From Prevotella sp. UBA1104 (GTDB taxonomy: Bacteria; Bacteroidota; Bacteroidia; Bacteroidales; Bacteroidaceae): a stretch of DNA of 11,331 nucleotides. The stretch is from the NCBI GenBank assembly GCA_002314055.1, contig DCBP01000106.1:37631-48961 (forward strand), written 5' to 3'. The notes under the pieces were generated by a model. The model saw only the letters and a list, made by a program, of their open reading frames with translations, had not been told where the DNA came from and did no database searches. How positions within the stretch are numbered: the stretch's first letter is position 1; each line of letters opens with the position of its first letter. Below, piece after piece: positions 1 through 5,645 of the stretch. The position numbers were made by a program, and so were the translations under genes.

Positions 1-155
1 CTCAGATCTCTGAGCAGAAGACCCAGATCTCCGAGCAGAAGACTCAAATCAAAGCTATGGTTCGGATGATGTTGGATAATGGTCTTACGGTAGATGCCAT
101 AGCCAGTGCTACGGGTCTTTCAGTGGATAAAGTCAATTCGTATTCAAAAGATTGA
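1..155 (+). CDS. C-terminal fragment of an Rpn-like PD-(D/E)XK nuclease/putative transposase (5' end outside window)
   Basis: An open frame runs from the left edge (codons in phase with position 3) to a TGA at 153-155. The visible ~50 residues comprise two copies of the heptad QISEQKT, a partial third copy, then a helical tail ending in ATGLSVDKVNSYSKD. A Gln/Lys/Glu-rich heptad stretch followed by a small 'LTVDAIASATGLS' HTH-like segment is typical of the end of Bacteroidales proteins annotated as Rpn family recombination-promoting nuclease or PD-(D/E)XK transposase (family knowledge). The catalytic core is not in the window, so activity cannot be judged. It stops 6 nt before the helicase start and could be co-transcribed with it. 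The family call rests only on the tail. Confidence 0.6.
   Translation, partial: QISEQKTQISEQKTQIKAMVRMMLDNGLTVDAIASATGLSVDKVNSYSKD
3..44 (+). repeat. 21-bp tandem repeat, two copies
   Basis: Positions 3-23 and 24-44 are near-identical 21-bp units (differences at the third base of codons 3 and 7), each encoding QISEQKT. A third copy starts at 45 (CAA ATC) and then diverges. The period keeps the reading frame and adds one coiled-coil heptad per unit, so copy number could change without breaking the gene. Confidence 0.85.
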
Positions 156-161
156 TTTCCT

Positions 162-3100
162 ATGGAACTAAAGGAAGGCATATACGAAAATCTTATAACA
201 GACAGATTGTCTGGAGACATCAGACAAACCGAAGATGCTGGTTTCGTCTGTCAAACAGAGAACATAGACTCTGCGGAATCTGCAAAAATGCTTGCTGATT
301 TCCTTGCTGATACTATAAGGAAAAAACTTGAAGACAAGGATGTTCCTGTAGAGGAAAAGATAGAACTGACGAACCAAATACTGGAATCAGCAGATGTGGA
401 AGATGAGGATATGCTTGTAGAGGCTCCGCGCTTGCTCTCGGCTGTAATAAACTCTCAGAAAAATGCAGAATTAAGAGCTACAAATAAGGAGCTCGTACGA
501 CCTTTGTCGGGCTTCCGCGTCAGTAACCTCTTTACTGGAGGACAGTCGGGCCTGTCGCTTGGCTCTGAAATAATGCGCGATATTGCATCGGCTGACCAAA
601 TATGCATTATCGTTTCATTCTTGCGCATGTCGGGAATAAGGATGATGCTCGACCAATTGCGTGACTTCTGTAAAGTGGAAGGACACTCGTTGCGCATCAT
701 AACGACGACATATTGTGGAGTGACCGAGGCGAAAGCCGTGGAACAACTTTCGCAACTCCCCAACACGGAGATAAGAATATCGTATAACACCCAAATTGAA
801 CGACTGCATGCCAAATCATATATCTTTGTGAGAAACTCTGGTTTCAGCACGGCATACATAGGATCGTCAAACCTTTCTCACTCCGCACAGACCGATGGAT
901 TGGAATGGAATATCCGTGTTACCAACGTAGAAAATCCGCATATCATAAAATCGGCACTTGCAACTTTCGAAAGGTATTGGAATAGTGAGAATTTCGAAGA
1001 CTTTCGATTGGGCGGAATAGAGAAATTCCAAAAGGAATTGTCGTTGCAGAGAAATCATGGCAAAGACAATTCCTTGGAATTATATACCCGCTATCAACTC
1101 TTGCCTCACCAGAAGATGATTCTCGACAAACTGCAGGTGGAGCGTGATGAAAACGCATTGTTCCGCAATCTCGTTGTTGCAGCCACAGGTACTGGCAAAA
1201 CTGTAGTTTCGGCTTTCGACTATAAGCGGTTCAGAAAAGATAATCCGCAGCATGACAAACTGCTGTTTGTTGTGCATAGGGAGGAAATATTGAAACAGTC
1301 GCTGCGCACTTTCCGTAGCGTGCTCGGTGATGCTAATTTCGGAGAATTGTGGGTAGGAAATTTCCGACCTGTGGATTCCCTTGAACATCTCTTTGTTTCT
1401 GTTGCCACACTCAATAGCAATATCGACATCTTCCGCCAACAAGGTCTTGATTATTACGATTATATCATAATTGATGAGGCTCACCATGCTGCAGCGTCAA
1501 GCTATAGAGTGCTTGTGGATGAATTCAAACCACGGGTGCTTCTCGGTCTTACTGCCACGCCCGAACGTATGGATGGCAGAAGTCTCCTTCCTGATTTCGG
1601 TGGAAAGATAAGTGCTGAGATCCGTTTGCCGCAGGCTCTCGACGAGGGATTGCTCACTCCGTTTCAGTATCTCTGCATTTCCGATCCTCTTGATATCTCA
1701 GGAAATGAACTATGGGCAAACGGCAAGTATATAATATCAAAACTCACCGACCGCCTTTGCAATTACGAACGAACGGGATTGATAATCAATAAACTCCGCG
1801 AATATCTGCCCGACGAAACGAAATGCCATGCTCTTTGCTTCTGTTCCGACAGGCGTCATGCCGCTTTTATGGCAGAGCAGTTTTCGAAATATGGATTGAA
1901 GGCTGCAGCACTGACGTCTGAGACTAAAGCTGAGGAACGTGCCAGAGTGAACCGTGAGTTGGCTTCTGGAAGGATTAACTATCTGTGTGTAGTGGATATC
2001 TTCAACGAGGGTGTTGATATTCCCGAGGTTGATACTGTGCTTTTCCTTCGACCTACCGACAGTCTCACCATCTTCCTTCAACAACTCGGACGAGGACTGA
2101 GACTTAGCGAAGGAAAGGATTTTCTTACTGTTCTCGATTTTGTGGCGCAGGTAAACCGACAGTATGATTTTACAAATCGTTTTCGTGCTCTCTGCACTCG
2201 CAAAGACCGCAGCATCGAAGAACAAGTAAAAAATGGCTTTACGCTTCTTCCCCATGGCTGTTCCATCTTTATGGAGCGGAAAGCAAAAAGCTATATCCTC
2301 GAGAATATCCATAGTGCGGTATACAATTCACGGCGTCTCGTTTGCGAACTTATGGCATACGACTCTGTGCCAACCCTTTCGCGGTTTGTCGATAATTGCG
2401 GACAAGACATACGCTTGATATACAAAGGCGGCAGATGCTGGACTTCTCTAAAATGTGAAGCCGGAAAATGCAGTCCGTTTCAGAACGACGCTGTTACGAA
2501 GCGCTTAGTGAAAGGTATGGGAAACCTCGTTCATATAAATTCCATGGCATTCATCCGCTTTATACGCAGCTTCATAAAAAACGGATGTCGTGTAATGATG
2601 GATAAAACCATCTCTGAAAAAGAAAGAGAAGCTAAAGAGCAGTTTGCCGTGATGCTTTATTATGCCTTGTTCCAAGACCGCATCGGTAAGCTTGGATATT
2701 CCGACATGTATGAAGCTCTTCATCTTCTGGAGCGATATCCGTTGTTTAAGCAAGAGATAATAGAACTTACAGACTATCTACAGGAGAACCTTGAATTCAA
2801 GACCTTCCAGATAGATACCGCTATCTCCGCCGGACTCGAATTGTATGGCTGCTACACAAAAGAGGAGATTTTTGCACTCTTCGGGCGACAGACTGCCGAC
2901 AAGAAAATGCAAGGTGCATCATCGGGAGCTTTTTCTATTGAGGAGAAAAACGTAGAACTGTTTTTCGTTACTCTCAATAAGTCGGAAAAGGATTTCTCTC
3001 CTACAACTCAGTACAACGATTATTTCATCAGCGAAAACCGCTTCCATTGGCAATCACAGAATTCGATGTCGCATACAAACAAGGGAGCACGCTATGTAAA

Positions 3101-3287
3101 CCAGCATGCAAACGGCAGACGATTCATCTTGTTCGTAAGGGAAGACAAAAAAGACGGCTTTGGCAATACCAGTCCATACTACTGCATGGGACTCGTTGAC
3201 TACATCAGTTCTCACGGCAATTTCCCGATGAACATAGAATGGCAGTTGGAGAAACCGGCAATGGCACAGTTTATAAAGGCAGTATAG
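162..3287 (+). CDS. PLD-nuclease / SF2 DEAD-DEAH helicase with DUF3427 C-terminus
   Basis: A 1041-aa multidomain protein. Residues ~120-280 form a phospholipase D-like nuclease domain: HxK at H216/K218, GSSN at 234-237 and E248. The usual Asp of HxKxxxxD is Val223, as in PLD families that rely on H, K, N and E. Residues ~310-680 form an SF2 helicase: Walker A GTGKT 343-347, DEAH 438-441, LTATPE 463-468, and motif VI QQLGRGLR 640-647. Residues ~700-1041 match the DUF3427 type, with a conserved-looking FHWQSQN at 961-967. Length fits the family (about 1000 aa) and there is no frameshift. The first ATG is used, with no clear Shine-Dalgarno, as is usual in Bacteroidales. Domain logic suggests ATP-driven DNA translocation coupled to cleavage. 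A defence or repair role is inference; the NUDIX gene 14 nt downstream is probably its partner. Confidence 0.9.
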   Translation: MELKEGIYENLITDRLSGDIRQTEDAGFVCQTENIDSAESAKMLADFLADTIRKKLEDKDVPVEEKIELTNQILESADVEDEDMLVEAPRLLSAVINSQKNAELRATNKELVRPLSGFRVSNLFTGGQSGLSLGSEIMRDIASADQICIIVSFLRMSGIRMMLDQLRDFCKVEGHSLRIITTTYCGVTEAKAVEQLSQLPNTEIRISYNTQIERLHAKSYIFVRNSGFSTAYIGSSNLSHSAQTDGLEWNIRVTNVENPHIIKSALATFERYWNSENFEDFRLGGIEKFQKELSLQRNHGKDNSLELYTRYQLLPHQKMILDKLQVERDENALFRNLVVAATGTGKTVVSAFDYKRFRKDNPQHDKLLFVVHREEILKQSLRTFRSVLGDANFGELWVGNFRPVDSLEHLFVSVATLNSNIDIFRQQGLDYYDYIIIDEAHHAAASSYRVLVDEFKPRVLLGLTATPERMDGRSLLPDFGGKISAEIRLPQALDEGLLTPFQYLCISDPLDISGNELWANGKYIISKLTDRLCNYERTGLIINKLREYLPDETKCHALCFCSDRRHAAFMAEQFSKYGLKAAALTSETKAEERARVNRELASGRINYLCVVDIFNEGVDIPEVDTVLFLRPTDSLTIFLQQLGRGLRLSEGKDFLTVLDFVAQVNRQYDFTNRFRALCTRKDRSIEEQVKNGFTLLPHGCSIFMERKAKSYILENIHSAVYNSRRLVCELMAYDSVPTLSRFVDNCGQDIRLIYKGGRCWTSLKCEAGKCSPFQNDAVTKRLVKGMGNLVHINSMAFIRFIRSFIKNGCRVMMDKTISEKEREAKEQFAVMLYYALFQDRIGKLGYSDMYEALHLLERYPLFKQEIIELTDYLQENLEFKTFQIDTAISAGLELYGCYTKEEIFALFGRQTADKKMQGASSGAFSIEEKNVELFFVTLNKSEKDFSPTTQYNDYFISENRFHWQSQNSMSHTNKGARYVNQHANGRRFILFVREDKKDGFGNTSPYYCMGLVDYISSHGNFPMNIEWQLEKPAMAQFIKAV

Positions 3288-3301
3288 AGCGAGTGAATAT
3301 C

Positions 3302-3697
3302 ATGAAAACAGTAAATGTAGTAGCAGCAATAATCTGCAACGGTAGTAAATATTTCGCCACTCAGCGAGGATACGGCGAATTCAAAGACTGGTGGGAATTT
3401 CCTGGTGGTAAGATTGAGCCGAACGAGACACCAGAAGAGGCTCTGCATCGTGAGATTAAGGAAGAACTGGATATCGAGATAACAATAGACACACATCTCG
3501 TAACTGTAGACTACGATTATCCGAAGTTTCATCTCCACATGTATTGTTATCTTTGCCACGTATCGTCTGGAGAACCAACGCTCATAGAAGCAGAGTCTGC
3601 CCGTTGGCTCTCTAAAGAAGAGCTCTCCTCTGTTAACTGGTTGCCGGCAGATATATTAGTGGTGATGAAATTGGTTGGAGGCACAGTCAAGCAGTAG
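3302..3697 (+). CDS. MutT-like NUDIX (deoxy)nucleoside triphosphate pyrophosphohydrolase
   Basis: 131 aa. The NUDIX box is clear: G36-x5-E42-x7-R50-E51-I-x-E54-E55, ending LDI where the consensus is GU, so Asp57 replaces the usual Gly. The Glu residues that bind the metal are all present. The preceding WWEFPGGK and an early QRGYG segment resemble MutT/NudG enzymes, which hydrolyse oxidised or non-canonical (d)NTPs to the monophosphate. I chose ATG 3302 because it gives the normal short strand-start MKTVNVVAAII. The in-frame ATG at 3239 would overlap the helicase and add 21 residues unlike the family. The gene lies 14 nt after the helicase stop, so the two are probably co-transcribed. The exact substrate cannot be read from the sequence. 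Confidence 0.88.
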   Translation: MKTVNVVAAIICNGSKYFATQRGYGEFKDWWEFPGGKIEPNETPEEALHREIKEELDIEITIDTHLVTVDYDYPKFHLHMYCYLCHVSSGEPTLIEAESARWLSKEELSSVNWLPADILVVMKLVGGTVKQ

Positions 3698-3724
3698 ACA
3701 TGTTCTGTATGTAGATTTTTTTTT
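3698..3724 (+). terminator. Possible weak intrinsic terminator after the NUDIX gene
   Basis: Directly after the TAG stop, ACATG (3698-3702) can pair with TATGT (3708-3712, one G-U) around a short loop. A run of nine T follows at 3716-3724. The position and T-tract suit a terminator, but the stem is short and AT-rich, so this is tentative. Confidence 0.3.
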
Positions 3725-3912
3725 GATGGAAAAGTATCAAAGTATCACAAATTAAAGGAATATGCACTTTAACCGTCAGATAATCAATAAAATACAAAAA
3801 TGATACTTCTCTGATTATACGGCATAAAAGTATCATAAAAGTATCACAAAAAGTATCATAAAAGCATCATAAAAGCGTCTCAAGGCTTACCCGACACATC
3901 TTCCCATGTTGT

Positions 3913-4007
3913 TGCCCGCATTGTGGGCATTGGAGTCTCCTAATGTGGGCATCGATGCCCAAGGCCCTGGGCAATGATTGCCCAAACTGTGGGCATAAAA
4001 CTGGGCA
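3913..4007. repeat. TGGGCA array with 22-bp period and nested palindromes (iteron-like)
   Basis: TGGGCA starts at 3924, 3946, 3968 and 3990, exactly 22 bp apart, with another copy at 4002. Opposite-strand copies lie at 3913-3917 (TGCCC), 3956-3961 and 3979-3984. Three of the 22-bp copies share the longer TGTGGGCAT (3922, 3944, 3988). The period is close to two helical turns, as in iterons or multi-site operators. No replication protein lies beside it in the window, so an origin role is not claimed. Confidence 0.8.
3946..3961. repeat. Perfect 16-bp palindrome TGGGCATCGATGCCCA
   Basis: The sequence equals its own reverse complement over 16 bases. It is followed at 3968-3984 by a second inverted repeat, TGGGCAAT-G-ATTGCCCA, with 8-bp arms. 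TGCCCG 3913-3918 can also pair with TGGGCA 3924-3929 (one G-U). If transcribed, the region would form three adjacent hairpins. Confidence 0.85.
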
Positions 4008-4402
4008 ATATACCATTGCATTACATACTGGCTTTTTATAGTTTCTGTAGTCCATAGACAATATTTGAAAAGTCTGTATTCATTTCTAATGTTACTTTTT
4101 TTACATTTATGATACTTCTATGATACTTTTCTGTAAAGACTTCGGAAAAGTATCATTCGTTAAGTTCTTGATAATATGTTATATAGCGCTTTTTTATGAT
4201 ACTATGACACTTTTCCAAGGAAAAAACTTTTTTGTAGAACAAGTAGGAAGTTTTTAGCCGGTATAATTCATAGAGAACTTTATTTGATACTATTTCTCAA
4301 TATTTTACTCCGTTTGAAGAGAAATCAGTATTGATTTTTGTTAAAAGGGTAAAATAAAAACGTTTTTTTTATACATCTATGAATTCTCTATGCTAAAAAT
4401 CG

Positions 4403-4442
4403 CATGAAATCTGTTGATTGTTTGTTTTGAACAGCTTTCATG
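4403..4442. promoter_or_regulatory. Dyad with 13-bp arms upstream of the regulator gene
   Basis: The left arm CATGAAATCTGTT (4403-4415) and right arm AACAGCTTTCATG (4430-4442) pair at 12 of 13 positions around a 14-nt spacer. Allowing a 2-nt bulge, flanking AAAAT/ATTTT extends the pairing. It lies about 90 bp upstream of the candidate -33 box. It could be an operator for the XRE regulator or a bidirectional terminator hairpin; the sequence does not decide. Confidence 0.5.
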
Positions 4443-4533
4443 ATTTTATTGCTTATTATAAGAGTTGAAATTATTCTATATAGCGTATATTGATATAAAT
4501 TAAGTGAAAATATTATAATATTATACTTATAAG

Positions 4534-4564
4534 TTTACGATGTAAATGTAAATGACTATATTTG
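4534..4564 (+). promoter_or_regulatory. Candidate Bacteroidales promoter of the regulator-cas operon
   Basis: TATATTTG at 4557-4564 fits the Bacteroidetes -7 consensus TAnnTTTG. TTTA at 4534-4537 sits 19 bp upstream, the expected place for a -33 TTTG-like box, with one mismatch. The predicted start of transcription is about 10-15 nt before the ATG at 4584, giving a very short leader. No other good promoter appears before later genes of the block, so it may drive the whole operon. Confidence 0.55.
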
Positions 4565-4572
4565 TCAACAAA
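4561..4572. promoter_or_regulatory. Small dyad TTTGTCAACAAA overlapping the -7 box (possible operator)
   Basis: TTTGT and ACAAA are inverted 5-bp arms around CA. The dyad overlaps the last four bases of the proposed -7 element and the likely transcription start, where an XRE-type repressor would block RNA polymerase. It is short enough to occur by chance in AT-rich DNA. Confidence 0.35.
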
Positions 4573-4583
4573 ATTGATAGTCT

Positions 4584-5573
4584 ATGAATAATTTTTTTGC
4601 TCAACGTTTACGAATTGCTCGCCAAATGATGCATTTTAGCTTAGAACAGCTTTCTGAGAGAACTTCTCGTATAGTGTCAAAGCAAAGTATCTCAAAATAT
4701 GAAAAAGGAAAGATGAAACCAAAGGCAAAGACATTGTCTGCTTTGTCCGTAGCTTTGAATATAAGCCCGGAATATTTCTACGGCGAAAATTTGAACATAG
4801 ATACTCCAATGTTGAGAAATGCTTTTAATGATGCGCTTTCTGAAGAGGATTTTCAAAAAGTTGAATCACAACTCTCATTCTGGGCAGAACAGTATATTGT
4901 CGCAGAAAAAAAAGCAGGTATGGAAAGGCAATTTATTAATCCATTGAAAGATTTTATTGTTTCAGATATCTCTGATGTTTGTAATGCAGCTGATTCTTTG
5001 CGTAAGTTATGGCATTGTGGTGATGGTCCTATTCCAAGTATACTAAGACTTATGGAACGTAAGGGAATAAAAATACTCAATGAATCAATGCCTAATGGAG
5101 TTCTGGGATTAAGTACATGGGCTGACGATAAATATCCACTTGTGATTATTGACATGTCAAATGATAAGCACACTGTAGAGCGTCTTCGTTTTACAGCAGC
5201 TCATGAACTTGCACATCTTGTATTGAATATCTCAGATAATGTTTTGGTGGGGGACAAAGAGAAGCTATGCAATAAGTTCGCAGGCTGTTTCCTTATGCCA
5301 AAGTCCACTTTGATAGAGGAGATGGGAAGTGCCACTCGTCAGTCTGTAACTCTTGAGGAGTTAATAGACCTTCATGAAGCTTATGGCGTTTCCATAGCTG
5401 CCCTTGTTCATGAACTTTGGGATTTTCGTATTATCACTCGTGAACAGTATGATTGGTGGTTTGACGAACGAATAAATAAAAACCGTAAGGAAATTGGATG
5501 GGGAGAATACCTGTTCCCTGAGACGTTGGGGAAAGAAAAAAGAGTAAAATCATATGTAAAAAATAAACAGTAG
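4584..5573 (+). CDS. XRE-family HTH regulator fused to an ImmA/IrrE metallopeptidase domain
   Basis: 329 aa. Residues ~6-68 form a Cro/C1-type helix-turn-helix, with SKQSISKYEKGKMKPKAKTL (32-51) covering the recognition-helix region and ISPEYFYGE closing the domain. Residues ~145-290 form an ImmA/IrrE (M78-like) domain with AAHELAHL: H207, E208 and H211 as zinc ligands and catalytic Glu. Downstream EKLCNKFAGCFLMP corresponds to the family's E-x-E-A-N-x-F-A...LLMP segment, with E226 a candidate third ligand; the usual EAN reads LCN. Family knowledge: ImmA cleaves the ICEBs1 repressor and IrrE cleaves DdrO after DNA damage. The fusion implies a protein that binds DNA and may cleave itself or another repressor. 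It is the first gene after the promoter and ends 2 nt before the micro-ORF, so it probably autoregulates the cas operon (inference). Confidence 0.88.
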   Translation: MNNFFAQRLRIARQMMHFSLEQLSERTSRIVSKQSISKYEKGKMKPKAKTLSALSVALNISPEYFYGENLNIDTPMLRNAFNDALSEEDFQKVESQLSFWAEQYIVAEKKAGMERQFINPLKDFIVSDISDVCNAADSLRKLWHCGDGPIPSILRLMERKGIKILNESMPNGVLGLSTWADDKYPLVIIDMSNDKHTVERLRFTAAHELAHLVLNISDNVLVGDKEKLCNKFAGCFLMPKSTLIEEMGSATRQSVTLEELIDLHEAYGVSIAALVHELWDFRIITREQYDWWFDERINKNRKEIGWGEYLFPETLGKEKRVKSYVKNKQ

Positions 5574-5575
5574 CT

Positions 5576-5644
5576 ATGGCATTCTTGATTTTTATATGGA
5601 TAGTAGGCACATTGTTTGATTGTGCGATAGGGAGAAATAAGTAG
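5576..5644 (+). CDS. Candidate 22-aa hydrophobic micro-protein between regulator and cas3
   Basis: ATG 5576 to TAG 5642-5644, 22 codons. It begins MAFLIFIWIVGTLF, then DCAIGRNK: about 14 hydrophobic residues followed by a short basic end, like a minimal membrane-spanning peptide. It starts 2 nt after the regulator stop and ends 1 nt before the cas3 ATG, exactly filling the gap, with no in-frame stop. That packing favours either a real small protein or a translational-coupling ORF that delivers ribosomes to cas3. GGGAGA (5630-5635) inside it could also be a Shine-Dalgarno for cas3. No homology can be judged at this length; a chance ORF remains possible. Confidence 0.4.
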   Translation: MAFLIFIWIVGTLFDCAIGRNK

Positions 5645-5645
5645 T

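Larger units (their letters stand above)
3826..4130. repeat. 25-bp imperfect inverted repeat flanking the TGGGCA core
   Basis: The left arm is 3826-3850 and the right arm 4106-4130. The reverse complement of the right arm matches the left arm at 23 of 25 positions. The arms are separated by 255 bp that hold the TGGGCA array. The symmetry suggests one discrete element rather than random AT-rich sequence. Confidence 0.75.
3733..4291. repeat. Family of AGTATCA/TGATACT heptamers in inverted arrangement
   Basis: AGTATCA occurs at 3733, 3741, 3829, 3840, 3852 and 4149. Its complement TGATACT occurs at 3801, 4110, 4121, 4197 and 4285. Variants AGCATCA (3863) and AGCGTCT (3874) continue the left cluster at the same 11-bp step as 3852. 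Forward copies dominate on the left and reverse copies on the right of a GC-richer core. The 3829, 3840, 3852, 3863 and 3874 starts are 11-12 bp apart, about one helical turn. Possible roles are protein-binding sites or a dispersed Bacteroidales repeat element; neither is shown. Confidence 0.8.
3698..4583. other. AT-rich intergenic region with structured repeats, no convincing gene
   Basis: This 886-bp stretch separates the helicase/NUDIX pair from the CRISPR operon. It contains the AGTATCA family, the TGGGCA core, a dyad and a promoter, each listed separately. It is visibly more AT-rich than the flanking genes except at ~3900-4010. The longest open frame inside it (minus strand, 64 codons, 3867-4061) is built largely from the repeats and has no recognisable domain. 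Confidence 0.7.

Noticed and set aside
1737..2312. Minus-strand 191-codon open frame inside the helicase gene
   Set aside because: It lies opposite conserved helicase motifs, has no recognisable domain and no start signals; a shadow of the coding strand.
3239..3301. Upstream start for the NUDIX gene
   Set aside because: It would overlap the helicase end by 49 bases and add 21 residues unlike a NUDIX N-terminus; ATG 3302 gives the normal family start.
3913..4007. CRISPR array
   Set aside because: The regular 22-bp spacing is of a 6-9 bp box, not of 28-37 bp repeats with unique spacers; the units are inverted as well as direct.
3913..4007. Plasmid or phage replication origin
   Set aside because: Iteron-like spacing alone is not enough: no Rep or initiator gene or DnaA boxes are visible beside it.
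3867..4061. Minus-strand 64-codon frame with CPQCGQQHGKMC, looking like a Cys-rich zinc-ribbon protein
   Set aside because: The Cys and Pro codons come from the TGGGCA/TGCCCA repeats read in reverse, the frame has no second proper Cys pair or promoter, and it lies wholly within the repeat element.
5616..5634. GCACA/TGTGC hairpin within the micro-ORF as a riboregulator
   Set aside because: Five-bp arms with a 9-nt loop are too weak and no T-tract or known motif follows.
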